From: CAYXWM01 sp964392115
Lineage (GTDB): Bacteria; Bacillota; Clostridia; Lachnospirales; WRBF01
Assembly (NCBI GenBank): GCA_964392115.1
Contig: CAYMOU010000043.1
Location: 1 to 21,880 of the forward strand
Direction of reading: 5' to 3'
DNA: 21,880 bases
Within the stretch, counting starts at the first letter, position 1, and each line of letters begins with the position of its first letter. A program made the position numbers and the translations under genes. The notes beneath the pieces were generated by a model that worked only from the letters and a program-made list of their open reading frames with translations, did not search any database and was not told where the DNA came from. Positions 15,437 to 21,880 of the stretch are shown one piece after another.

Positions 15437-16037
15437 CAGCAGAGATATTACTGAACTTAACCCCATCATGAGAGTCCTTATAATGGAATTTTTAAAAAAG
15501 GCAAGAGCCGCTTGTATCCCGGTAATGATAACCTCCACTTACCGTGATACAGAGTGCCAAAACAAATACTTTCTTACCAAACCGCCTGTAACCATGGTTA
15601 AGGGAAACTACTCCTTTCATCAATGGCGAGTTGCTTGTGATATAGTCCCTCAGGATTCTAAAGGTAATCCTACCTGGACACCCACAGACAAAAACGTCTG
15701 GAATAAACTAGGGAGAATCGGAACTTCCTTAGGTTTGGAATGGGGTGGCAGTTGGCAAGGTTTTGCCGATCTTCCTCATTATCAATGCACTTTCGGTTAT
15801 ACATGCAGCGATTTTATTAGGGGAATACCTGTTCCTACGGATATAAGACGTGGTTGTGCAGATAAAAGAATCGTATCGTTTGTACAAAACAGATTAAGTA
15901 CCAACGGTATTCCGGTTTCAGTTGACGGCGAATTCGGAAGACTTACCGAAGGCGCAGTCAAAGCCTTTCAAGAAAAGAATAAGCTGTCACCGGACGGACG
16001 TGTAGACGAGCTTACACTTAAACAACTCTTACTGTAA
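15423..16037 (+). CDS. Endolysin: M15 peptidase with C-terminal peptidoglycan-binding domain
   Basis: A 204-residue cell wall hydrolase with an M15 (VanY/CwlK-like) zinc peptidase domain at about 1-130 and a PG_binding_1 domain at about 142-204. The zinc ligands H66 and D73 (SFHQWRVACD) and H119 (LPHYQ) are present. The usual glycine in the SxHxxGxAxD motif is R69, which is unusual. The binding domain shows FVQNRLSTNG, VDGEFGRLTEGAVKAFQ and the closing LTLKQLL repeat. AGAAAGG five nt before ATG 15423 favours that start over TTG 15420. It overlaps the holin gene, a classic lysis cassette. It has no signal peptide, so export would depend on the holin. It likely cleaves peptide stems in peptidoglycan. 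Confidence 0.85.
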   Translation: MCMIDSRDITELNPIMRVLIMEFLKKARAACIPVMITSTYRDTECQNKYFLTKPPVTMVKGNYSFHQWRVACDIVPQDSKGNPTWTPTDKNVWNKLGRIGTSLGLEWGGSWQGFADLPHYQCTFGYTCSDFIRGIPVPTDIRRGCADKRIVSFVQNRLSTNGIPVSVDGEFGRLTEGAVKAFQEKNKLSPDGRVDELTLKQLLL

Positions 16038-16137
16038 ATAAACAATAAAACTCATCGAACTTATGCAGGAAATTATTTTTAAACAGCAAACGAATGAACT
16101 TTTATGAGTAAAACATTCGCTTTGTACTTTTTTAAAT

Positions 16138-16163
16138 ACTGCCCCGGCATTCGGGGCAGTTTG
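16138..16163 (+). terminator. GC-rich hairpin after the endolysin
   Basis: A perfect 9-bp stem ACTGCCCCG/CGGGGCAGT with the loop GCATT, 100 nt after the stop codon. The T-run after it is short (TTG), while an A/T-rich run on the other side could serve the minus strand. Probable terminator. Confidence 0.6.
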
Positions 16164-16370
16164 AATACACAAACGATAAAAGAACGTGAAAAAACCAAAA
16201 GTAAGCTATCATGCTTTCTAAACAGATATTTTTACTTACCTTTTACATTAATTCAAGTTTGATTTTACAATAGCGGTTTATTATTTTCTTATTCAACAGG
16301 CGTTATTTGGTTTTGTATACAACAGAGGGTACAAATCCCTGTAGTCTGTGAATTACTCCACAACAAATAT
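16164..16370. other. Intergenic stretch without a gene, possible small RNA
   Basis: No open reading frame is convincing. It includes an AAGTAAGC/TTACTTAC-type weak inverted repeat (16199-16240) and a hairpin AGGG-TACAAAT-CCCT (16326-16340) shortly before a very strong terminator. TTGATT near 16259 with a T-rich -10 could be a promoter. A short transcript ending at 16410 is possible but unproven. Confidence 0.2.
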
Positions 16371-16413
16371 AAAGGGTTCTCGGTTTTTACGGCCGAACCG
16401 AGAACTCTTTTTT
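16371..16413 (+). terminator. Very strong intrinsic terminator upstream of phoA
   Basis: A 15-bp stem with one wobble pair (arms 16371-16385 and 16396-16410, core GGTTCTCGGTT) closes a 10-nt loop and runs into T residues. It isolates the phosphatase gene from upstream transcription, or ends a short RNA of its own. Confidence 0.85.
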
Positions 16414-16428
16414 ATGTAAAAGTCAAAC

Positions 16429-16468
16429 TATAATAAAGGCTGTCCTAGGGAGTTTACCCAAAGACAGC
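16429..16468 (+). promoter_or_regulatory. phoA -10 box and 5'-terminal mRNA hairpin
   Basis: TATAAT at 16429-16434 has no good -35 box, which suggests an activator-dependent promoter. The predicted start near 16440 coincides with a stem GCTGTC (16439-16444)/GACAGC (16463-16468) with inner GGG/CCC pairing. The mRNA would therefore begin with a hairpin, which often protects 5' ends. I did not find clear PhoP-box repeats. Confidence 0.4.
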
Positions 16469-16520
16469 ATATTATTTAGAATATTAATTTCAAGTTCGTT
16501 AACTATAAGGAGGATTTTAA

Positions 16521-18146
16521 ATGAAGGCAAAAAAAGTCACAGCATTGGTTATTGCAGCATCCATGGCCTTTGCCGCTTCTACAAATGCATTTGCAGCAAA
16601 TTTAAAAAAGGCTGTTATGCCCAACAAAAATATTAAGAACATAATTGTTATGATAGCTGACGGTATGAGCAATGACGGTGTAACATTAACCCGTTGGTAC
16701 AATTCCTACGACCCTGTTTCCGGTATTGTGGATACTACAAAATCCATGGCTATGGACGAAATGGCAAGCGGACTTGTTCGCACATGGTGGTTAAACAAAG
16801 GCGTTGTGGGAGCTATTACAGACTCTGCACCGGCCGGAACAGCCTTGGCAACAGGAGTTAAAACCAACAACAAATTTATAGGTGTAACCGATCAAAAAGC
16901 ACCTTTGGCTACAATTTTAGAGGCTGCTAAATTGGCCGGTAAATCCACAGGGCTGATTTCCACCTCTCAAATAATGCACGCAACACCGGCGGCATATTCA
17001 AGCCATTATCCGGACAGAAGCAAAGAGTACATAATAGCCGAACAACAGGTATACAACAATATAGACATTATGCTTGGCGGCGGTTACGGCAGACTCAGCG
17101 AACGTCCCGACGAAGAAAACCTTTTAGACATATTGAAAGAAAACAATTATACATATATAACCGATAAAGCAGGTCTTGAAAATATAAACGGTAAAACCTG
17201 GGGTATGTTTGCAAAGGCTGATATGTCTTATGAAATGGACAGAACTGAAAACAATCCCTCTCAACCTTCACTTTCAGAAATGACATCTGCGGCAATCAAC
17301 ACATTGTCACAAGACAAAGATGGTTTCTTTATGATGGTAGAAGGATCTAAGGTTGACTGGGCGGCTCATTCCAACGACCCTATCGGTTTGATTTCTGATA
17401 TTAATGCCTTCGACAAAGCGGTTAAAGTTGCACTTGACTTTGCCAAAAAAGACGGCAACACAATGGTTATTGCCATTACAGACCACGGTAACGGCGGCGT
17501 ATCCATCGGCAACGCTGACACTACAAAAACTTATGACAGCGACCCTATAGTTAAATTTATCGCTCCCTTGAAAAAAGCCCGTCTCACCGGCGAAGGTTTG
17601 GAAGCTAAATTTAACGAAGATAAATCCAACATCGTAGAAGTAATGGCTCAATACTACGGTATAAATGACTTAACCGATGAAGAAATTCAAGCCATCAAAA
17701 AAGCAGAATCAGGCTCCATGAACAAAATCGTAGGCCCTATGATTTCCAAAAGAGCATTCTTAGGTTGGACTACCGGCGGTCATACCGGCGAAGAAATAGT
17801 ACTTTATACATATTTACCGGGCGATGACCGTATTACCGGAACCATAGATAATACTGACATTGCAAACATCTGTGCAGGAGTTTGGGGCTTAAATTTAAAA
17901 GCTACTACCGACAAACTTTACAACAATGCAAAAGTTGCTTTTAATGCAAAAGGTGCAACTGTTGAAACAGACAGCTCCAACCCCGAAAACCAAGTTATGA
18001 TAATAACCAAAGGCGAAGATAAAATCGAAATTCCCGAAAACAAAAACTATGTGTTCAAAAACGGTGAAAAAGTAATTACACCCGGTATAAACGTCAACGT
18101 AGAGGGAACTTTCTATGTATCCAAAGAAGTTATTGATTTAATCTAA
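16521..18146 (+). CDS. phoA: Secreted alkaline phosphatase with extra C-terminal domain
   Basis: A 541-residue PhoA-family alkaline phosphatase that releases phosphate from organic monoesters outside the cell. A signal peptide (residues 1-25, AFA cleavage site) is followed by D47 (MIADGMS), nucleophile S102 (DSAPAGTA), H153-x-T155, E274, D279 and H283 (EGSKVDWAAH), D321-H322 (TDHGNGG) and H421 (GGHTGE). All metal and catalytic positions I can place are present. After about residue 460 there is an extra segment of about 75 residues ending in GTFYVSKEVIDLI. It resembles half of a copper-amine-oxidase-N/stalk-like beta domain common in clostridial exported proteins. A strong AAGGAGG precedes ATG 16521. 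It is a single gene between terminators and probably responds to phosphate limitation. Confidence 0.95.
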   Translation: MKAKKVTALVIAASMAFAASTNAFAANLKKAVMPNKNIKNIIVMIADGMSNDGVTLTRWYNSYDPVSGIVDTTKSMAMDEMASGLVRTWWLNKGVVGAITDSAPAGTALATGVKTNNKFIGVTDQKAPLATILEAAKLAGKSTGLISTSQIMHATPAAYSSHYPDRSKEYIIAEQQVYNNIDIMLGGGYGRLSERPDEENLLDILKENNYTYITDKAGLENINGKTWGMFAKADMSYEMDRTENNPSQPSLSEMTSAAINTLSQDKDGFFMMVEGSKVDWAAHSNDPIGLISDINAFDKAVKVALDFAKKDGNTMVIAITDHGNGGVSIGNADTTKTYDSDPIVKFIAPLKKARLTGEGLEAKFNEDKSNIVEVMAQYYGINDLTDEEIQAIKKAESGSMNKIVGPMISKRAFLGWTTGGHTGEEIVLYTYLPGDDRITGTIDNTDIANICAGVWGLNLKATTDKLYNNAKVAFNAKGATVETDSSNPENQVMIITKGEDKIEIPENKNYVFKNGEKVITPGINVNVEGTFYVSKEVIDLI

Positions 18147-18185
18147 CTAATTATTTTCATGTACTTTCCCTTATCCCTTTTTTCC

Positions 18186-18234
18186 ATAAAAGTAAAACCT
18201 CCGATAATTTAATTGTCGGAGGTTTTGCTTTTAT
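18186..18234. terminator. Terminator after phoA
   Basis: ATAAAAG and AAAACCTCCGA pair with TCGGAGGTTTT and CTTTTAT around an 11-nt loop, giving an 18-bp stem with one mismatch. It is symmetrical and so may act in both directions. Confidence 0.88.
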
Positions 18235-18282
18235 TACCCTAATATAATAAAGGCTATATATGGGAATTACGGGCTTTATTTC

Positions 18283-18311
18283 TTGACAAATGAGCTGCAA
18301 TATAGTATAAA
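18283..18311 (+). promoter_or_regulatory. Consensus sigma-A promoter of the chemoreceptor gene
   Basis: TTGACA (18283-18288), exactly 17 nt, then TATAAA (18306-18311). The predicted start is near 18318, leaving a 46-nt leader before ATG 18364. This rules out the upstream reading frame as coding. Confidence 0.85.
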
Positions 18312-18363
18312 AAATTCATACACTTTTTACAAATACACTATTACTATAGCATGGGAGGTTGTT

Positions 18364-20235
18364 ATGAAGCTGAACGGATTTTTAAACGTAAAAAAGAAAC
18401 TGACGCTGGGTCTGGTATTATCAACGGTTATTATGACTGTGGTGGGGTTAGCGGTCATCTTTCTGCCGGTGTTACTTAAATCGGTAGTGCCGGAGGGCTT
18501 GTTAATTGCCATACAAGTGATTATGATTCCGGTAGCCGCCTGTATTGCCTTTCTTATAGGATTATCCGCAATAAAAAGCTTAACAACCACCTTAGCAAAA
18601 TACTCCAACGAGGCTGAATCTCTTATTGTTAACGGAAATATTACAACAAAATCCAACGTTGATGAGGAAATAACCAAAGATTTTGATGCCTTTACCTCTG
18701 TTGCAACCAGTCTTACAAAAGACTTGGAAACTTTGCAGACAGAAATTGAAAATGGCAGTAAGGATTGTAGAATCGAAAGCCAAAAATATAAGGGTTTTTA
18801 TAATACAGTGTGCGAGACGGTTAATAAAATAGTCCAAAGCCAAACCGCCATTTTAAACGAAGGCGTAAATACCTTAAAAGAAATAAACAAGGGCAATTTT
18901 CCGGCAGAAAACAAAACCGGTATTTCAAACAATTCTTTATTAAAAGAAATACATACGTTAAAAGAAACCTTGCAAATGATAAGCGATAAGGCAGCGCATT
19001 TGTCAGACAACATAATTTCTTTTAACGAAAACACCCAAGAGCCCGACAAAAACTTGAACGGAGAATTTAGAAATATTGTAACAGCTCTTGATGATGCGGC
19101 TTCAGCCGTAAAACAAAAAATACATTGGTATGAAAGCATGTTGGATTCCATACCGTTTCCTATCTCTGTTACGGATATGGATATGAAGTGGACCTTCATT
19201 AACAAACCGGTTGAAAATATGTTGGGTATAAAACGAGCAGAAGTGCTGGGTAAACATTGCAGTACTTGGAACGCTAATATTTGCAAAACATCAAACTGCG
19301 GCATAACCTGTCTTAACAACGGAAAAGAAATCACTTACTTCCAACAAATGGGCATGGATTTCCAAGTTAATATAAACTATCTCTACGATGCAAACTTCAA
19401 GAAAATAGGCCATATTGAAGTGGTACAAGATATTTCTCGCCTGAAAGCGGTAGAATCCAAAAATCACCTTGCGGAGCAGGTTAAAGACTCTTGTAAAGCA
19501 TTTATCTCGGTTGCATCTACACTTGCGGACACCAGCCAACAAACCGCCGCCGGAGCCACCGAACAATCCGAGTTTATGGAAAAATTATCAACAGCCATAG
19601 AAAGCTTATTAACCAAGGCAAATACTACTTCCGAAGTGGCAAGGCAAGCATCTTTAACTACCGCTGAAATTAAATCCAAAGCCCAATTAGGCAGCACACA
19701 AATGAACAAAATGCTTCAATCAGTAAACGAAATGTCCGAAGCCAACCGGTCTATATTTAATATTATCAAAAAAATCGAGGACATAGCCTTCCAAACCAAC
19801 CTTCTTGCCCTAAATGCCTCTGTTGAAGCGGCCCGTGCCGGTCAAGCCGGAAAAGGCTTTGCGGTGGTAGCGGAAGAAGTTCGTAACCTGGCATCTAAAA
19901 GTGCGGAGGCCGCAAAAGACAGCAACGCTCTTATCAGCAATTCATTGGAAAAAGCCTCTGTCAGCGAACGTATTGTTCACGACACCTCCGAAAGTTTCGG
20001 CAATATTTTCTCGGGCATTATTGATTGCGATGAAAGTACCCATTCCATAGTAAATGCTTCCTCCGAGCAAATTACCATAATTGAGCAAATAAACTCCGAA
20101 ATAGATAAAATTGTGGAAACGGTTATGCAAAATACCGCCATTGCGGAAGAAAGCGCCTCCGCAAGCGAGGAATTATCCAGCCAAGCCTTGGTATTGGAGT
20201 CGTTGGTAACCGAATTTGCTATCTCCGAAATTTAA
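18364..20235 (+). CDS. Methyl-accepting chemotaxis protein with cysteine-rich PAS domain
   Basis: A 623-residue chemoreceptor that feeds CheA/CheW and controls flagellar rotation. Two membrane segments (about 15-36 and 41-64) are separated by only a few residues, so there is almost no outside sensor domain. After a HAMP-like helical linker comes a cytoplasmic PAS domain (about 255-365) with C299, C307, C312 and C316 and the closing IGHIEVVQDISRLK. The signalling domain has the near-invariant tip EDIAFQTNLLALNASVEAA starting at residue 472. ATG 18364 follows GGGAGG by five nt; a longer reading from 18283 starts inside the -35 box. The layout indicates sensing inside the cell, perhaps redox or a metal/heme cofactor, but the ligand is unknown. 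It is monocistronic, with a terminator after it. Confidence 0.93.
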   Translation: MKLNGFLNVKKKLTLGLVLSTVIMTVVGLAVIFLPVLLKSVVPEGLLIAIQVIMIPVAACIAFLIGLSAIKSLTTTLAKYSNEAESLIVNGNITTKSNVDEEITKDFDAFTSVATSLTKDLETLQTEIENGSKDCRIESQKYKGFYNTVCETVNKIVQSQTAILNEGVNTLKEINKGNFPAENKTGISNNSLLKEIHTLKETLQMISDKAAHLSDNIISFNENTQEPDKNLNGEFRNIVTALDDAASAVKQKIHWYESMLDSIPFPISVTDMDMKWTFINKPVENMLGIKRAEVLGKHCSTWNANICKTSNCGITCLNNGKEITYFQQMGMDFQVNINYLYDANFKKIGHIEVVQDISRLKAVESKNHLAEQVKDSCKAFISVASTLADTSQQTAAGATEQSEFMEKLSTAIESLLTKANTTSEVARQASLTTAEIKSKAQLGSTQMNKMLQSVNEMSEANRSIFNIIKKIEDIAFQTNLLALNASVEAARAGQAGKGFAVVAEEVRNLASKSAEAAKDSNALISNSLEKASVSERIVHDTSESFGNIFSGIIDCDESTHSIVNASSEQITIIEQINSEIDKIVETVMQNTAIAEESASASEELSSQALVLESLVTEFAISEI

Positions 20236-20243
20236 TGAAATAT

Positions 20244-20277
20244 AGCCGGGTCATATATGGTGACCCGGTTATTTGTT
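20244..20277 (+). terminator. Terminator after the chemoreceptor gene
   Basis: AGCCGGGTCA (20244-20253) pairs with TGACCCGGTT (20261-20270) with one wobble, followed by ATTTGTT, eight nt after the stop codon. Confidence 0.82.
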
Positions 20278-20386
20278 AATATACAGTCTTAATACAAACC
20301 GACATCGGGAGAAATCCTCTAAAAAAGGCTTCTCCTGTATCTTAATTTTACGGTGAACCGCTATGTATAGTAGGAAAGTGTGAATT

Positions 20387-21280
20387 ATGGAATATATACC
20401 TGCAAAGAACCTTGTTTTCAGAACCAAAGACAGCTCTTGGTTCGGTACGGATTACAACATGAATATTTACAAAGGCTGTTGTCATGGGTGTATTTATTGC
20501 GACAGCAGAAGCGATTGCTACGGTGTGGAGGATTTTGACAGAGTGAGGGTAAAGGAAAATGCCCTTACCATAATACGTGACGATTTGCGGAGAAAGGTTA
20601 AAAAAGGTGTAATCGGAACAGGTTCAATGTCCGACCCTTATAATCCCTTTGAAGAAAAGTTACAGCTGACCCGAAACGCCTTGGAACTAATAAACGCCTA
20701 TAATTTCGGTGTAGCAATTATAACAAAAAGCCCTACAGTTATAAGAGATACAGAAATCTTAAAGGATATTGCACAACACTCACCGGTTATAGTAAAAATC
20801 ACCGTTACAACCGCCGATGACTCTTTGGCAAAAAAAATAGAACCCAACATTGCACCAAGTTCTAAGCGTTTTAATGCCATAAAACATCTTTCGGAAAACG
20901 GCATTTTCACCGGAATACTACTAATGCCTGTTTTACCTTTTATAACCGACACAACCGAAAATATCCGAAACATTGTTGCACTTGCCAAAGAAAACTCGGC
21001 TAGGTTTATATATCCGGCTTTCGGCGTAACCTTGCGAAACAACCAACGAATACATTTTTTCGAGAAATTGGATGAACTGTTTCCCGGCCTGTCAGGTGAA
21101 TATATTAAACGTTACGGCAACTCATACAGTTGTAGCAGCCCAAAAGCAAAAAGCCTTTATCACACCTTTGCTTCAGAATGCCAAAAGGCCGGCATACTCT
21201 ACAAAATGAAGGACATAACCCGGGCATACAAAATGGGCTACAATACCCTACAGTTAAGTTTCTTCGACGACCTGCCCTAA
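20387..21280 (+). CDS. SPL-family radical SAM protein
   Basis: A 297-residue radical SAM enzyme of the spore-photoproduct-lyase-like (Rv2578c-type) family. The 4Fe-4S ligands are C31-x3-C35-x2-C38 in YKGCCHGCIYCDS, following NIYKG, as is typical of this group. GTGSMSDPYNPFE and the later KITVTTADDSLAKKIEPNIAPS segment are also family-typical. It lacks the C-terminal features I would expect of true spore photoproduct lyase and is shorter, so DNA repair should not be assumed; the substrate is unknown. ATG 20387 follows TAGGAAAG. A GGAGAA/TTCTCC hairpin lies in its leader (20309-20335). It is a single gene between a terminator and tRNA-Ser. Confidence 0.85.
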   Translation: MEYIPAKNLVFRTKDSSWFGTDYNMNIYKGCCHGCIYCDSRSDCYGVEDFDRVRVKENALTIIRDDLRRKVKKGVIGTGSMSDPYNPFEEKLQLTRNALELINAYNFGVAIITKSPTVIRDTEILKDIAQHSPVIVKITVTTADDSLAKKIEPNIAPSSKRFNAIKHLSENGIFTGILLMPVLPFITDTTENIRNIVALAKENSARFIYPAFGVTLRNNQRIHFFEKLDELFPGLSGEYIKRYGNSYSCSSPKAKSLYHTFASECQKAGILYKMKDITRAYKMGYNTLQLSFFDDLP

Positions 21281-21325
21281 AAATACACAGCCATGACTAA
21301 ATTTGACAAACTCTTAAATAAACTA

Positions 21326-21354
21326 TTGACAAACTTAAATTTATTAAGTATAAT
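21326..21354 (+). promoter_or_regulatory. Perfect consensus sigma-A promoter for tRNA-Ser
   Basis: TTGACA (21326-21331), 17 nt, TATAAT (21349-21354), all matching consensus. The predicted start is about 10 nt before the mature tRNA. A second TTGACA at 21303 has no partner box. Confidence 0.92.
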
Positions 21355-21370
21355 GCTCTATAGTTGCTTT

Positions 21371-21458
21371 GGAGAAGTACTCAAGTGGCTGAAGAGGCTC
21401 CCCTGCTAAGGGAGTAGGTCGTGAAAGCGGCGCGAGGGTTCAAATCCCTCCTTCTCCG
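21371..21458 (+). tRNA. tRNA-Ser (anticodon GCU)
   Basis: Acceptor arms GGAGAAG (21371-21377) and CTTCTCC (21451-21457) pair fully, with G as the discriminator base. The anticodon arm CTCCC-CTGCTAA-GGGAG gives anticodon GCT, reading AGC and AGU. A long variable arm and the T-arm GAGGG-TTCAAAT-CCCTC confirm a class II serine tRNA. CCA is not encoded. Confidence 0.97.
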
Positions 21459-21465
21459 TTTTAAC

Positions 21466-21496
21466 GTAAATACACTTTTGTGAGAAGCGTATTTAC
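21466..21496 (+). terminator. Hairpin after tRNA-Ser
   Basis: GTAAATAC (21466-21473) and GTATTTAC (21489-21496) pair perfectly eight nt after the tRNA. There is no strong T-run, so termination here is only likely. Confidence 0.5.
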
Positions 21497-21518
21497 AAAC
21501 GAAGTTTTATTACCATTA

Positions 21519-21548
21519 GGACATTGTTTAGGAAACTAAGCAATGTCC
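21519..21548. terminator. 13-bp hairpin with GAAA loop at the recombinase stop codon
   Basis: GGACATTGTTTAG (21519-21531) pairs with CTAAGCAATGTCC (21536-21548) with one wobble, around GAAA on the plus strand. It overlaps the stop codon of the recombinase part at 21536-21538. No T-run follows on the minus strand, so it may be a terminator or part of an element end. Confidence 0.5.
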
Positions 21549-21880
21549 TCCTTGCTTTTGTGAGAAAGATTACCAACAAAGCGGTATTGTATGCTTATTT
21601 CTTGAGTTCGCTTACCGTTTGTTTTTTTACCTTCTGAAATGGTTATTGAATCAATCAGTTCCATAACCGTTACTCTATCCAGTTCTACAATATCTATCTG
21701 ACGACTAATGAGCTTTAGCCAACCAGACACTTCGTTTTCAGCTTCATATGCCATTTCAGCCTGTTTTTGTAATTCAGATAACTTTTCTTCAAGTTCAGTT
21801 TGTTCCTTTGAATAATCTTGAAGAAGGCTGTGTGCTCTATCCCATAACTCACGAGATATAATTGGTTCATGAGTATTTTC
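21536..21880 (-). CDS. C-terminal part of a large serine recombinase (runs off the window)
   Basis: The visible 114 residues run from the window edge in one frame; a shorter reading from ATG 21754 is only its tail. The first part, ENTHEPIISRELWDRA, is typical of the end of the recombinase domain of large serine recombinases. The part from SLLQDYSKEQTELEEKL through ELIDSITISEGKKTNGKRTQEISIQYRFVG matches their C-terminal coiled coil and DUF4368-like end. The zinc-ribbon segment of roughly 60-100 residues that normally lies between these is missing, which suggests an internal deletion. The catalytic Ser domain would be beyond the edge. It lies convergent to tRNA-Ser, 77 nt from its 3' end, and may mark the edge of an integrated or decayed element. 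Confidence 0.7.
   Translation of the reverse strand, partial: ENTHEPIISRELWDRAHSLLQDYSKEQTELEEKLSELQKQAEMAYEAENEVSGWLKLISRQIDIVELDRVTVMELIDSITISEGKKTNGKRTQEISIQYRFVGNLSHKSKEDIA

Noticed and set aside
16324..16342. T-arm-like sequence GAGGGTACAAATCCCT, close to the tRNA-Ser T-arm
   Set aside because: No acceptor or anticodon arm can be folded around it and the matching acceptor 3' strand is absent, so neither a tRNA nor a tRNA-derived att site is supported.
18283..18363. N-terminal extension of the chemoreceptor starting at TTG 18283
   Set aside because: The proposed start codon is the first three bases of a consensus -35 box, and ATG 18364 has a GGGAGG ribosome binding site.
1..21880. CRISPR array, toxin-antitoxin or defence system
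   Set aside because: No regularly spaced repeats, no Cas or defence-like proteins, and no paired small toxin/antitoxin genes were seen.

Overview
The window looks like a chromosomal piece from a low-GC Gram-positive bacterium, most likely a Clostridia-type Firmicute. The pointers are AT-rich DNA, strong AGGAGG-type ribosome binding sites, many TTG/GTG starts, a tandem-subtilase protein of the clostridial CspBA type, a DUF6385-like protein, a MocR/GntR regulator and an SPL-type radical SAM protein. This is inferred from gene content; there is no 16S gene here to settle it.

Layout. (1) 2-1689, minus strand: the start of the S10 ribosomal protein operon (rpsJ-rplC-rplD), preceded by a leader of about 400 nt with several hairpins (about 1690-2084). 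(2) 2341-5694, plus strand: luxS and an MgtA-type Mg2+ ATPase 12 nt apart, behind a 160-bp element with terminal inverted repeats. (3) 5872-6057: a 61-residue protein with its own terminator. (4) 6258-12056: one tandem-domain S8 (subtilisin/Csp-like) protease gene on the minus strand, apparently split at the catalytic His motif of its first domain. The 5' part is at 11430-12056 and the 3' part at 6258-9233. Between them, on the opposite strand, sits an intact U32 peptidase-family gene with its own leader hairpin and a bidirectional terminator. (5) 12348-14697, plus strand: a DUF6385/DNRLRE-like protein and a MocR-type regulator. (6) 14796-16037: a possible germination-permease remnant, then a two-gene phage-type lysis cassette (LLH-type holin plus M15 endolysin with a peptidoglycan-binding domain) with no other phage genes. 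(7) 16521-20235: a secreted alkaline phosphatase with an extra C-terminal domain, then a chemoreceptor with a cysteine-rich PAS domain. (8) 20387-21880: an SPL-like radical SAM protein, tRNA-Ser(GCU) behind a consensus promoter, and the tail of a large serine recombinase that seems to lack its zinc-ribbon segment.

The most notable observation is the split Csp-like protease. Joined at the break, the two parts rebuild a normal first subtilase domain with nothing missing. The downstream part has no ribosome binding site, so the simplest reading is a gene broken by insertion. The possible GerAB-like remnant nearby would fit decay of germination functions, but that link is speculative. The orphan lysis cassette and the recombinase beside tRNA-Ser are signs of past mobile DNA. 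I found no CRISPR array and no recognisable defence system.
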